Assembly (NCBI GenBank): GCA_001604275.1
Contig: LVBD01000072.1
Location: forward strand, 1-44,463
Direction of reading: 5' to 3'
Length of the DNA: 44,463 bases
Source of the DNA: Spirochaetales bacterium Spiro_02
GTDB taxonomy: Bacteria > Spirochaetota > Spirochaetia > Sphaerochaetales > Sphaerochaetaceae
Under the pieces are notes generated by a model. The model was not told where the DNA came from. It did not search any database and saw only the letters and a list, made by a program, of their open reading frames with translations. Below are positions 17,685 to 26,170 of this stretch, piece after piece; position 1 is the stretch's first letter; each line of letters opens with the position of its first letter. The position numbers and the translations under genes were made by a program.

Positions 17685-17714
17685 ATCGTATCCTGTAAAC
17701 CAAATCTTCGTCAA
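17685..17714 (-). promoter_or_regulatory. promoter of the nrdAB operon
   Basis: Minus strand TTGACG (17709-17714), 18 bases, TACGAT (17685-17690). Transcription would begin near 17678, directly at the 5' edge of the cobalamin riboswitch. I found no clear NrdR-box pair. The 11-mer repeat array starts four bases beyond the -35 box. Confidence 0.7.
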
Positions 17715-17717
17715 TGA

Positions 17718-17815
17718 GGGTGCTGGTAGGGTGCTGGTAGGGTGCTGGTAGGTGCTGGTAGGGTGCTGGTAGGGTGCTGGTAGGGTGCTGGTAGGGTGCT
17801 GGTAGGGTGCTGGTG
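17718..17815. repeat. 11-bp tandem repeat array (GGGTGCTGGTA), about nine units
   Basis: Eight full copies of GGGTGCTGGTA and a ninth ending in TG follow each other without spacers. The fourth copy (17751-17760) has lost one G and is 10 bases long; the others are identical. The array fills the space between the nrdAB promoter and the region upstream of the aminopeptidase C gene. Near-perfect identity implies recent expansion and copy-number variability. The unit length is not a multiple of three and no gene reads through it. Confidence 0.95.
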
Positions 17816-17929
17816 CGGTGGGTGGCGTACCTACCGCAAAGACTCCACAATGACCCTGCAATTACCCTTACCCTCATTCACAAAAGAGAAGATTATGAGT
17901 ACTATGAAGAGACAGGAGACAACAGCACC

Positions 17930-19264
17930 ATGAAAGAAATATTGGAAAACAATACGATCGACCGCCTCCGACGTTCGTTCGAAGAAAACCCGAAACACCT
18001 GGTCGCCCAGCGTGCGACCGTGAAGAACGGAATCAACGACAGCTCGATCGACGGAGAAACACTGCGATCCGTCAGACATTGCTTCTCGAACGAAGTATAT
18101 GCGGGCACGATCACCAACCAGAAACAGTCGGGGCGATGCTGGATGTTCGCCGCGTTGAACGTCCTTCGGCTTGAAATCATGAAGCGATACAATATCGCCA
18201 ACGTAGAACTCTCGCAGAACTACCCCCTGTTCTGGGACAAACTGGAGAAAGCGAACTACTTCCTCGAAAGCATCATGGACACCGTTTCCGAACCGCTGGA
18301 CGGCCGACTGGTCGCCCACTTGCTATCGGCCCCGATGCAGGACGGCGGACAATGGGACATGTTCGCCAATCTGGTGCGAAAATACGGAGTAGTGCCCAAA
18401 GACGCCATGCCCGAGAGCGCCGCATCTTCAGCTACTCGTGAGATGGACCGCTACCTGACCCTGAAACTGCGCGAATATGCCATGCTGCTGCGAACCGACG
18501 CCGCCGCCGGAGCGAAGACGGAAACGCTTCGCAAACGCAAGGACGACATGCTCAAGACCATCTACGACATGCTGTGCATCAGCCTCGGCACTCCGCCCGA
18601 ACGGTTCGACTGGGAAGCTCGAGCGAAGGACGACACGTTCGTCAGGGTTGAGGACGTCACCCCGCTGGAGTTCTACGAAAAATGCGTCGGGCTGAATCTT
18701 GACGACTACGTATCGATCATCAATGCGCCGACGGCCGACAAACCATTCCATAGAACCTACACGGTATCGTATCTGGGAAACGTGAAAGGAGGCTCCCCCG
18801 TAACCTATCTGAACCTACCCATCGAAGAATTCAAGGAACTGGCGCTCTCCCAGCTGAAGGAAGGGGAGGCCGTGTGGTTCGGATGCGATGTCGGCCAGTG
18901 GCATGAAAAGAAAAGTGGCGTGATGGATACCGACGTGCTGAAGGTGGACGAACTGTTCTCCACGACATTCCCGCTGACGAAAGCCGAACGACTGGACTAC
19001 GGGGAAAGCTGCATGACCCATGCGATGGTATTCACCGGAGTGAACCTCGATGAATTCGGCGTTCCCGATCGATGGAAAGTCGAGAATAGCTGGGGTACCG
19101 AAAACGGGAACGAAGGCTTCTACGTCATGAGCGACCGCTGGTTCGACGAATATGTCTACCAGATCGTCGTAAACAAGAAGTACCTGTCGGTGAAACAACT
19201 GGAGGAGTTGGCGCTGGTTCCGACCATCCTCGCTCCATGGGATCCGATGGGAAGCCTCGCCTAG
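17930..19264 (+). CDS. pepC: aminopeptidase C (bleomycin hydrolase family, peptidase C1B)
   Basis: A 444-residue cytosolic papain-fold cysteine aminopeptidase that normally forms a hexameric barrel. The catalytic triad is C70 (QSGRCWMFAA), H364 (CMTHAMVFTG) and N386 (VENSWGTENG), with the oxyanion glutamine in NQKQSGRC. The length is normal for PepC. The ATG at 17930 follows ACAGGAG with 11 bases between. The same frame runs further upstream into the 11-mer array, but that part has no family similarity. It is divergent from nrdAB and ends in a strong terminator, so it is a single-gene unit. Confidence 0.96.
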   Translation: MKEILENNTIDRLRRSFEENPKHLVAQRATVKNGINDSSIDGETLRSVRHCFSNEVYAGTITNQKQSGRCWMFAALNVLRLEIMKRYNIANVELSQNYPLFWDKLEKANYFLESIMDTVSEPLDGRLVAHLLSAPMQDGGQWDMFANLVRKYGVVPKDAMPESAASSATREMDRYLTLKLREYAMLLRTDAAAGAKTETLRKRKDDMLKTIYDMLCISLGTPPERFDWEARAKDDTFVRVEDVTPLEFYEKCVGLNLDDYVSIINAPTADKPFHRTYTVSYLGNVKGGSPVTYLNLPIEEFKELALSQLKEGEAVWFGCDVGQWHEKKSGVMDTDVLKVDELFSTTFPLTKAERLDYGESCMTHAMVFTGVNLDEFGVPDRWKVENSWGTENGNEGFYVMSDRWFDEYVYQIVVNKKYLSVKQLEELALVPTILAPWDPMGSLA

Positions 19265-19280
19265 CGAACTGCATGCTCCG

Positions 19281-19313
19281 ATGCCTGCGAAAACCTTCTT
19301 TCGCAGGCATTTT
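19281..19313 (+). terminator. intrinsic terminator of pepC
   Basis: ATGCCTGCGAAA (19281-19292) pairs perfectly with TTTCGCAGGCAT (19299-19310) across a 6-base loop and continues into TTT and a pyrimidine tract. It lies 17 bases after the pepC stop. The opposite strand has no T run, so it is mainly a plus-strand terminator. Confidence 0.9.
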
Positions 19314-19322
19314 CCTTCCCGG

Positions 19323-20123
19323 TCATGAGAACAGCACGAGCGAAGCACCCATGACCGCCATGCCCGCCACTACTCCGCCGATGACCAGATGGTGCTCCCC
19401 GTATTCTTCTGCGGTCGGCAGCAACTCATCGAACGAAATATAGACCATGATGCCCGCCACCATGGCGAAGATCAAGCCGAACGTGACATCGTTGAATATT
19501 GACCGTAGCAGGAAGAACCCTATCAAGGCGCCGACCGGTTCCGCAAGACCGGAAAGAAAAGAATAGACGAAGGCCTTCCTTCTGTTTTTCGTCGCATAGT
19601 AGATCGGGACGGAAACGGAAATCCCTTCGGGGATGTTATGGATCGCGATAGCCACGGCGATGCTGATTCCCAGCGACGGTTCCACGAGGCCCGCCATGAA
19701 CGTTGCCAGTCCTTCCGGGAAATTATGGATCGCGATCGCGATAGCGGAGAAGACCCCGGTCCGCATCAGCTTTCCGTCTCCCGCATGCGCGTGCTCCATG
19801 TTCGATATCTCGTGAGGATTCTCTCCTTCGGGAATCAGCTTGTCGATGATCGCGATGACGGCGATGCCGACGAAGAATCCGGCAAGCGTCATCCAATACC
19901 CGGATTTCCCGGGGTAGACGGAGGACAGGGAGTCCTTTGCCTTGACGAAGATTTCTATGAGCGATACGTAGATCATCACTCCGGCGGAGAACCCGAGGCT
20001 GACGCATAGGAACTTCGGGTTGAATTTCTTGGAAAAGAAGGCCATGATCGATCCGACGCCGGTAGCGAGTCCCGCGAAGATAGTCAATGCCAAGGCGAAC
20101 AGTATGTCGTGTGTGTTGAACAT
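19323..20123 (-). CDS. ZIP-family metal ion transporter (ZupT-like)
   Basis: A 266-residue inner-membrane protein with about eight membrane helices. The ZIP signature is clear in the two metal-site helices: AIAIAIHNFPEGLATF and VAIAIHNIPEGISVSVP, both H-N-x-P-E-G. The variable loop is short with a few histidines (SNMEHAHAGDG). It would import zinc or other divalent cations. The ATG at 20123 has AAGGAG five bases before it; a GTG six bases upstream is too close to that site. It follows a DsrE-like gene on the same strand by 71 bases, probably in one transcript. Confidence 0.93.
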   Translation of the reverse strand: MFNTHDILFALALTIFAGLATGVGSIMAFFSKKFNPKFLCVSLGFSAGVMIYVSLIEIFVKAKDSLSSVYPGKSGYWMTLAGFFVGIAVIAIIDKLIPEGENPHEISNMEHAHAGDGKLMRTGVFSAIAIAIHNFPEGLATFMAGLVEPSLGISIAVAIAIHNIPEGISVSVPIYYATKNRRKAFVYSFLSGLAEPVGALIGFFLLRSIFNDVTFGLIFAMVAGIMVYISFDELLPTAEEYGEHHLVIGGVVAGMAVMGASLVLFS

Positions 20124-20194
20124 GCGCACTCCTTCGTATGCTGTTTGTTCTTCATGCCATGTAAGGGCGTTTCCGCTGCCGTCCTCTGTCCCAT

Positions 20195-20533
20195 CTACAT
20201 GGAGACGACCGAATATCCCGCCTCGATATAGCGCTTCATCCCGGCATGCCCTGACATGTCGTCGAGCATCGCCAGACCTGACGAACTGTTCTGTTCGTAA
20301 ACCCCCATGACCTTCGAGCAGGCTAGACAGACGCCTGCGATCAGTCCGCCCCGTTTCGCTTGCTCATACAGCGGATGATGTTCGTTCTCGAACATCGGCA
20401 CCAGCTTGACCGAAGCGCCTTCGAAGATGATCTTCACCTCTTTGCCGGAAGCGCTGAGATCGAGCGCATTCAGCAGGACATGCTGGAAACACATCTTCTC
20501 TCCGGTCATTCCGTAGAACAGTATCTTTTCCAT
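20195..20533 (-). CDS. DsrE-like small protein
   Basis: A 112-residue cytoplasmic protein beginning MEKILFYGMTGEKMCFQHVLLNALDL and containing VKIIFEGASVKLVP and GLIAGVCLACSKVMG. This is the beta-alpha pattern of the DsrE/DsrF fold, with a CLAC cysteine pair in the usual place of the active loop. Family members take part in sulfur relay or have unknown roles. The ATG follows AAAGGAG with 9 bases between. It precedes the ZIP transporter on the same strand, which might link it to metal-thiol handling; that is speculation. Confidence 0.8.
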   Translation of the reverse strand: MEKILFYGMTGEKMCFQHVLLNALDLSASGKEVKIIFEGASVKLVPMFENEHHPLYEQAKRGGLIAGVCLACSKVMGVYEQNSSSGLAMLDDMSGHAGMKRYIEAGYSVVSM

Positions 20534-20865
20534 GATCATAGACTCCTTTGTCCGGAAAAATCGTACGGACTCTTTCCGATGATACAGCATGACCTGCCGA
20601 TAGCCAAGATGAATCCATATGGATAGCGGCGTCCCGCCGGTTCCGCCGTACGGAACGACTTGCCGAAGGAGCGAATCCCGATAGGTTCACCTAGCGGCGA
20701 ACGGAGCCTTTGACGGGGCCGTATCTTTGCCGAAAGTTCACTTTTTCGCAACCATGCGGCGACGTAGCCTGGCGACTTGCGGATCGTATCCTATTCTCCG
20801 ATACGGGAATACGTCTCGCAATCGGACCGGCGAACCGGTTTCTTGATTTTTCTACCAATGGCTAC
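20534..20865. other. 332-base gap between divergent transcription units
   Basis: No gene is evident. It holds several GC-rich hairpins, for example GTTCCG/CGGAAC (about 20640-20657) and CGTATC/GATACG (about 20785-20806). None has a T run on either strand. It must hold the promoter of the DsrE-like gene, which I cannot pinpoint. Confidence 0.5.
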
Positions 20866-20895
20866 TTGACAGGAGATTCTCCGTACTGCTACCGT
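20866..20895 (+). promoter_or_regulatory. probable promoter of the nrdDG operon
   Basis: TTGACA (20866-20871), 18 bases, TACCGT (20890-20895). The -10 box is weak but the position fits a transcript that begins shortly before the cobalamin riboswitch at 20943. Confidence 0.45.
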
Positions 20896-20942
20896 TGATA
20901 GCGCATATGCAGATGCAATGACGCTATATATTGCGTATGCTT

Positions 20943-21100
20943 GGTGCAGGTGCTGGAAGTAGCCCAACAAGGAAGCGAGGTGGAAATCCTCCGCGGTCCC
21001 GCCGCTGTGACCGGGAAGGACGCGACGAAACATGCCACTGACGGATGTCGGGAAGGCCGTCGCGGACGATGATCCGGGAGCCAGAAGACTTGCCTGCGCC
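20943..21100 (+). ncRNA. cobalamin riboswitch upstream of nrdDG
   Basis: The core elements are in order: GAGGTGGAAATCCTC (P5), GGTCCCGCCGCTGTGACC, ATGCCACTGACGG, and GGGAGCCAGAAGACTTGCC. P1 is GGTGCAGG (20943-20950) with CCTGCGCC (21093-21100), complete with one G-U pair. Downstream TATGTC/GACATA forms a stem (about 21104-21133) whose loop has GCCAC, complementary to GTGG of the P5 loop, so a kissing interaction is possible. B12 binding would repress the class III reductase. The reading start is about 130 bases further on. Confidence 0.94.
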
Positions 21101-21233
21101 GGTTATGTCGCCACGGAGCATGGAGTTGACATACGACGATGATCTCTGACTGACGTTTCGCGTCCTCGTCCCAGGTCTCATGTCGAGTCTCCGTGCACGC
21201 ATGGCCCTTGCGAACGACGAGGAGGATATGTAT

Positions 21234-23591
21234 ATGGTGCAGAGCATCGTCAAGCGGGACGGCAGGGTCGTTCTGTATGATGAACGGAAGATCGCCCAGG
21301 CGATCATGAAGGCGATGGAAGCCTCCGGAACCGCCGAGCCGGCGACGGATGCGGCGAAAGTTGCCAATGCGGTCGGTGAATTCCTGGAATCCCACTACGG
21401 GACTACGCCGCCTCCGATCGAAGGCATCCAGGATGCGGTCGAGCGTGAGCTGATGCATCAGGGCTATGACGGAGCGGCGAAGAAGTACATCCTCTACCGG
21501 AACGAACGAACCCGCAAACGAGAGATGAACAGCCGGCTCATGAAGATTTTCGACGAACTGACGTTCGCCGATTCCCGTGCCAGCGACATGAAGCGGGACA
21601 ACGCCAACATCGATGGGGATACGACGATGGGGACGATGCTCAAGTACGGTTGCGAATCCGCCAAGGACTATTACAGCAAGTATCTGCTGACCCCGGAGCA
21701 ACGGGCCGCCCATATCGATGGATATATCCATATCCACGACTTCGATTTCTATGCGCTGACCACTACGTGCTGCCAGATCGATCTCCTCAAGCTCTTCAAG
21801 GGGGGGTTCAGCACCGGACATGGATTCCTTCGCGAGCCGAACGACATCCAAAGCTACGCGGCCCTTGCGTGCATCGCGATCCAGAGCAACCAGAACGACC
21901 AGCACGGGGGGCAGAGCATCGTCAATTTCGACTACGGTCTCGCACCGGGAGTCGTCAAGACCTATAGGCGCATCTACATCGAGAATCTGTTGAAAGCCAT
22001 CGATATTCTCAGGGAAATCGAAGGGTTCGACAGTGATGTGACTAAAACTCAGCTGAAGGCTATGGTCACGGCGATCGAGGAAGGGACGGGGCTGTATCCT
22101 CGCCTCGATACCGATCCCTTGTATCTTGCTCAGGAACTTCCGCGTCTGACCGAGCTGCTCGGCGGCGACGAAGCGCTCGCCCGGAACGTACAGAAGTTCG
22201 CCGTATCCCACACGGAAGGGGAGACCGACCGATCCACCTATCAGGCGATGGAGGCGTTGATCCACAACCTCAACACGATGCATAGCCGCGCCGGCGCACA
22301 GACTCCGTTCAGCTCGATCAACTACGGAACCGATACGTCCAGCGAAGGGCGGATGGTCATGAAGAACGTGCTGCTCGCCACCGAAGCGGGGCTTGGTCAT
22401 GGCGAGACGCCGATCTTCCCCATCCACATCTTCCGTGTCAAGGAAGGGGTAAACTACAACCCCGGGGACCCGAACTATGATCTGTTCAAGCTCGCCTGCC
22501 GCGTCAGCGCCAAACGTCTGTTCCCCAACTTCAGTTTCCTCGACAGTCCGTTCAACGCGCAGTACTACAAGCCGGGACGGCCGGAGACCGAGGTCTCCTA
22601 CATGGGTTGCAGGACCCGTGTGATGGGCAATGTCCACGACCCCGACCGGCAGATCGCCAACGGGCGGGGCAATCTGAGCTTTACATCGATCAACCTCCCG
22701 CGGCTCGCCATCGAGTCTGCCGGGGATGAGGCGCTGTTTTTCCAGAAGCTCGACGAAACGATGGAGCTGGTCGCCGGCCAGCTCGCCGATCGCTTCGAGA
22801 TCCAGGCGACCAAGCATATGCGCAATTTCCCGTTTTTGATGGGGCAGGGGGTGTGGCTCGATTCCGAGACGCTCAAGCCTGATGATGAATTGCGGGAGAT
22901 TCTCAAGCATGGGACGCTATCGATCGGGTTCATCGGGCTTGCGGAGACGCTCACCTCGCTGTACGGCCATCATCACGGAGAAAGCGACGAGATGCAGGCC
23001 AAGGGGCTGGAAATCGTCGGCCACATGAGGGAGTTCTGTGATAGGCGCAGTCAGGAAACGAAAATGAACTATACGTTGCTCGCCACCCCTGCGGAAGGAT
23101 TGTCGGGACGGTTCATACGGATGGACAAGAAGCGATATGGAGTGATCCCGGGAGTGACGGACCGACAATATTACACGAACAGCTTCCATATCCCTGTGTG
23201 GTACGAGATCTCCGCGTTCGACAAGATCGCCAAGGAAGCTCCGTACCATGCGCTGACCAACGCAGGACACATCTCGTATGTCGAGCTCGACGGGGATGCG
23301 AGCCGGAATGTCGAGGCGTTCGAGACTATCGTGCGGGCGATGCACGACGCCGGGATCGGCTACGGATCGATCAACCATCCTGTGGACCGGGATCCGGTCT
23401 GCGGCTACAACGGGATCATCGGTGATACCTGTCCCGGCTGCGGAAGGCACGAGGATGAGGGGGACTATGGGTTCGAGCGCATCCGTCGCATCACCGGGTA
23501 TCTGGTCGGGACGCTGGATCGGTTCAACGACGCCAAACGCGCCGAGGAGCATGATCGTGTCAAGCATAGCACCGCTAGGTTCGGGTTCTGA
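21234..23591 (+). CDS. nrdD: anaerobic ribonucleoside-triphosphate reductase NrdD (class III)
   Basis: A 785-residue oxygen-sensitive glycyl-radical enzyme. An N-terminal ATP cone (MVQSIVKRDGRVVLYDERKI) is followed by the NrdD barrel. The radical glycine is G755 in RRITGYLVG near the C-terminus. The zinc-binding cysteines include C723, C733 and C736 (VCGYN, TCPGCG). I place the start at the ATG at 21234, 8 bases after GGAGG and at the family start. The frame is open further upstream to 21180 but that part is not conserved. It lies behind a cobalamin riboswitch and one base before nrdG. Confidence 0.96.
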   Translation: MVQSIVKRDGRVVLYDERKIAQAIMKAMEASGTAEPATDAAKVANAVGEFLESHYGTTPPPIEGIQDAVERELMHQGYDGAAKKYILYRNERTRKREMNSRLMKIFDELTFADSRASDMKRDNANIDGDTTMGTMLKYGCESAKDYYSKYLLTPEQRAAHIDGYIHIHDFDFYALTTTCCQIDLLKLFKGGFSTGHGFLREPNDIQSYAALACIAIQSNQNDQHGGQSIVNFDYGLAPGVVKTYRRIYIENLLKAIDILREIEGFDSDVTKTQLKAMVTAIEEGTGLYPRLDTDPLYLAQELPRLTELLGGDEALARNVQKFAVSHTEGETDRSTYQAMEALIHNLNTMHSRAGAQTPFSSINYGTDTSSEGRMVMKNVLLATEAGLGHGETPIFPIHIFRVKEGVNYNPGDPNYDLFKLACRVSAKRLFPNFSFLDSPFNAQYYKPGRPETEVSYMGCRTRVMGNVHDPDRQIANGRGNLSFTSINLPRLAIESAGDEALFFQKLDETMELVAGQLADRFEIQATKHMRNFPFLMGQGVWLDSETLKPDDELREILKHGTLSIGFIGLAETLTSLYGHHHGESDEMQAKGLEIVGHMREFCDRRSQETKMNYTLLATPAEGLSGRFIRMDKKRYGVIPGVTDRQYYTNSFHIPVWYEISAFDKIAKEAPYHALTNAGHISYVELDGDASRNVEAFETIVRAMHDAGIGYGSINHPVDRDPVCGYNGIIGDTCPGCGRHEDEGDYGFERIRRITGYLVGTLDRFNDAKRAEEHDRVKHSTARFGF

Positions 23592-23592
23592 T

Positions 23593-24153
23593 ATGACCTA
23601 TGAAGAGGCCGAGGGGCTGCTTCGGCCTCTCGACCCGAGTGGGGAGACCGTGGAGCTGGCCGGTTTCGTCGACGATAGCATTGTCGACGGTCCCGGCCTC
23701 CGTTTCGCTATCTTCGCCCAAGGATGTCCCCACCGATGTCCTGGATGTCACAATCCCACGACATGGTCTCGCGGAGACGGCAGGGTCATGACTGTCTCCC
23801 AGGTCGTCGATCGGGTTTCCCGCTGCCCGGCTCAGATGGGGGTGACCTTGTCCGGCGGAGACCCGTTCTTCCAAAGCCGACCGTTCGCCTTGCTCGCGAA
23901 CGCCCTGCGGAAGGCGGGGCGGGAAGTAGCCTGCTATACCGGCTGGACGCTCGACCAGTTGATGGAAAGCCATGATCCGTATGTGCTTGCGCTGTTGTGG
24001 ATGCTGGACGTTCTGATCGATGGTCCGTTCGTCCTGGCATTGAAAAGTCTCGATTTGAAATTCAAGGGAAGTTCCAACCAGCGGACGCTGGATGCCCGGG
24101 AAAGCATGCGGCAAGGTCGTGCCGTGCCGATGCCCGCCGGACGATGGAACTGA
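23593..24153 (+). CDS. nrdG: anaerobic ribonucleotide reductase-activating protein NrdG
   Basis: A 186-residue radical-SAM activase that generates the glycyl radical on NrdD. The 4Fe-4S motif is C45-x3-C49-x2-C52 (GCPHRCPGCHNP), followed by the SAM-binding LSGGDPFFQ. It starts one base after the nrdD stop codon, so translation is coupled. The length is in the usual range, and the N-terminal 20 residues are a small extension ahead of the conserved VDDSIVDGPGLR. Confidence 0.95.
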   Translation: MTYEEAEGLLRPLDPSGETVELAGFVDDSIVDGPGLRFAIFAQGCPHRCPGCHNPTTWSRGDGRVMTVSQVVDRVSRCPAQMGVTLSGGDPFFQSRPFALLANALRKAGREVACYTGWTLDQLMESHDPYVLALLWMLDVLIDGPFVLALKSLDLKFKGSSNQRTLDARESMRQGRAVPMPAGRWN

Positions 24154-24184
24154 CGGTACGGCTTTCTCTCCGGCCCCGATCATC

Positions 24185-24210
24185 ATCGATTAATATCGAT
24201 TATCATCGAA
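24185..24210 (+). promoter_or_regulatory. three direct repeats at 10-bp spacing before the alkaline phosphatase gene
   Basis: ATCGATTA at 24185, ATCGATTA at 24195 and ATCGAAAT at 24205 lie at exactly one helical turn from each other, 75-100 bases before the phosphatase start. Phased direct repeats are typical of OmpR/PhoB-type response-regulator sites. The sequence does not resemble the E. coli Pho box, so the link to phosphate control is inferred from position only. Confidence 0.45.
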
Positions 24211-24286
24211 ATCTCATGGTTTTTTCATTGCCGATTCATCGGAACGGTCTACGGTTCTCCATAGAAATCTACTGGAGGTAGACAAC

Positions 24287-26038
24287 ATGAAGAAAGCAAT
24301 GGGATTGTTCATCGCGCTTGCCGTTATGCTGTTCGCTACGCAGGTGTTCGCGGCCACGGTCTATCCGCTGGACAAGGCGACGATGCTCGCCGGAGCGAAG
24401 TTCGATTTCAAGGTTGAGTTCGATACCGTCGTGCGGCCGCAGGACGTACAGGTCACCATCAACGGCAGAAACTATGCCGAAGTGCTCGGCGCGACAGGTT
24501 CCTGGATGGAGGAGCGGCTGGCCGACGGTTCGTCCGCAACCGCGTTGATAGTCAGGGACGTGGCGCTGGCCAACGACAACTATACGGTCCGCGTCAAGAC
24601 TGCCGGAGGTACGGATCGCGTCGACTGGACGGTGTTCCCTCCCTCCGGACAAGCGAAGGCGAAGAACGTGATCGTTCTGATCGCCGACGGACTGTCCGTT
24701 GGGCATCGGACCGCAGCCCGTCTGATCTCAAAGGGCAATGTGGAGGGGACCTCGCAAGGGGTGCTGAATATGGACAGGATGGAGCGCCTTGGCATGTTGG
24801 GCACCAGTTCCGTCGATGCGATCACAGTCGATTCGGCTAATTCGATGAGCGCCTACATGACAGGGCATAAGTCCAGCATCAACGCTATCGGCGTCTACGC
24901 CGACCGGACCGAAGATCCGTTCGATGACCCGAAGCAGGAGAATATCGCAGAGTTGCTACGCAGGACGACCGGCAAGTCGATCGGCATCGTCTCCGATGCG
25001 GAACTCGAGGACGCTACTCCAGCCGCCGTCGTCGCCCATACCAGACGTCGGGCGGAGAAGGCTGAGATCGTCAAGGCGTTCGCCGCGATCGAACCCGAAG
25101 TGCTGCTCGGAGGCGGGGCCTCCTATTTCCTCCCTCAGTCGGTCACCGGCTCCAAGCGGAAGGATGATATCGATTTCATCAAGGAGTTTTCCCGAAAAGG
25201 CTATGCGGTGGTCACCAGCAATACGGAATTGACGTCCCTTGACAAGGATTCGATGCCGGAGAAGCTGCTTGGGCTGTTCCATCCCGGGAACATGGACGGT
25301 GCGCTCGACCGCCTGTTCCTGAAGAAGAACACCGTACCCAAGTATCCCGACCAGCCGGATCTCACCATGATGACGAAAGTCGCGCTGGATATCCTTTCCC
25401 GGAACGACGAAGGGTTCTTCCTGATGGTCGAGGCCGGTTCCGTCGATAAGTTCGCACATCCGATGGATTGGGAGCGTTCCGTCTACGATACGATCATGTT
25501 CGACCAAGTCGTCGGTATCGCCCAGCAATTCATGAAGAGCAATCCCGACACGCTGCTGATCGTCACCGGCGACCACACCCATTCGATCAGCGTCTACGGA
25601 ACGGTCGATGATGAGAAGGAAGTCGTCGCTTCGATCCGGGACAAGGTCGGCACCTACGCCAACGCCGGGTTCCCCAACTATGCGGACAAGAATGGGGACG
25701 GATATCCTGACGATGTCTATCCGACCAAGCGCCTGGCCGTGGGATTCGGAAATCATCCGGACTACTATGAATCGTTCGCTCCGCATCTCGAGGGGACGTT
25801 CACCCCTGCGGTCAAGGACGAGAACGGCAGGTATGTCGCCAACGAAGCATACGACAAGGACGGGGCGCTATTCATGCAGGGGAATCTCTCGTATGACGAA
25901 TCGCAGGAGGTCCATTCGGTCGATGACCAGATACTGTCGATGAGCGGTCCCGGTAGCGAACAGGTCAAGGCCTACCAGGAGAACACCGCTACGTTCCGAT
26001 ATATCGTGGAGGCATTGGGCATCGATCCCCGGTCGTAA
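24287..26038 (+). CDS. secreted alkaline phosphatase (PhoA superfamily)
   Basis: A 583-residue periplasmic or secreted phosphomonoesterase. Signal peptide: MKKAMGLFIALAVMLFATQVFA. Residues 25-118 form an Ig-like beta domain not found in E. coli PhoA. The catalytic domain has D134 (VLIADGLS), the nucleophile S183 (VDSANSMSAYMTG), E382 and D387 (VEAGSVDKFAH), D429, H430 and H432 (TGDHTHS) and H543 (EVHSVDD), so the metal sites are complete. An EF-hand-like loop DKNGDGYPDD (467-476) suggests calcium binding. The start has TGGAGG seven bases ahead of the ATG. It stands downstream of nrdG with its own upstream region. Confidence 0.93.
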   Translation: MKKAMGLFIALAVMLFATQVFAATVYPLDKATMLAGAKFDFKVEFDTVVRPQDVQVTINGRNYAEVLGATGSWMEERLADGSSATALIVRDVALANDNYTVRVKTAGGTDRVDWTVFPPSGQAKAKNVIVLIADGLSVGHRTAARLISKGNVEGTSQGVLNMDRMERLGMLGTSSVDAITVDSANSMSAYMTGHKSSINAIGVYADRTEDPFDDPKQENIAELLRRTTGKSIGIVSDAELEDATPAAVVAHTRRRAEKAEIVKAFAAIEPEVLLGGGASYFLPQSVTGSKRKDDIDFIKEFSRKGYAVVTSNTELTSLDKDSMPEKLLGLFHPGNMDGALDRLFLKKNTVPKYPDQPDLTMMTKVALDILSRNDEGFFLMVEAGSVDKFAHPMDWERSVYDTIMFDQVVGIAQQFMKSNPDTLLIVTGDHTHSISVYGTVDDEKEVVASIRDKVGTYANAGFPNYADKNGDGYPDDVYPTKRLAVGFGNHPDYYESFAPHLEGTFTPAVKDENGRYVANEAYDKDGALFMQGNLSYDESQEVHSVDDQILSMSGPGSEQVKAYQENTATFRYIVEALGIDPRS

Positions 26039-26067
26039 AGGGGCTGGTACCGTGGGTGCGGAAAGTC

Positions 26068-26090
26068 GGAGCCGGTTTGTTCCGGTCTCC
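26068..26090 (+). terminator. hairpin after the alkaline phosphatase gene
   Basis: GGAGCCGG and CCGG-T-CTCC pair across a 6-base loop, leaving one bulged T; a pyrimidine-rich tract follows. It lies 30 bases after the stop codon. It is a plausible but not ideal intrinsic terminator. Confidence 0.45.
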
Positions 26091-26170
26091 GGCCTCCCGT
26101 TTCCCTGTTTTCCGGCAAGGTCATGGACTGGCCGGCGGGCCTTCGCACGGCTGCTGCCGAAGGAGATGGG

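Noticed and set aside
17718-17815. CRISPR array
   Set aside because: Units are contiguous 11-mers without spacers and there are no cas genes.
17650-17877. Minus-strand frames with PAPYQHPTST repeats
   Set aside because: Translation of the 11-mer DNA repeat; the strand is occupied by the nrdAB promoter and riboswitch.
20889-22910. Long minus-strand frame of 673 codons opposite nrdD
   Set aside because: It mirrors the GC-rich nrdD gene and the riboswitch, with an amino-acid mix typical of antisense shadows.
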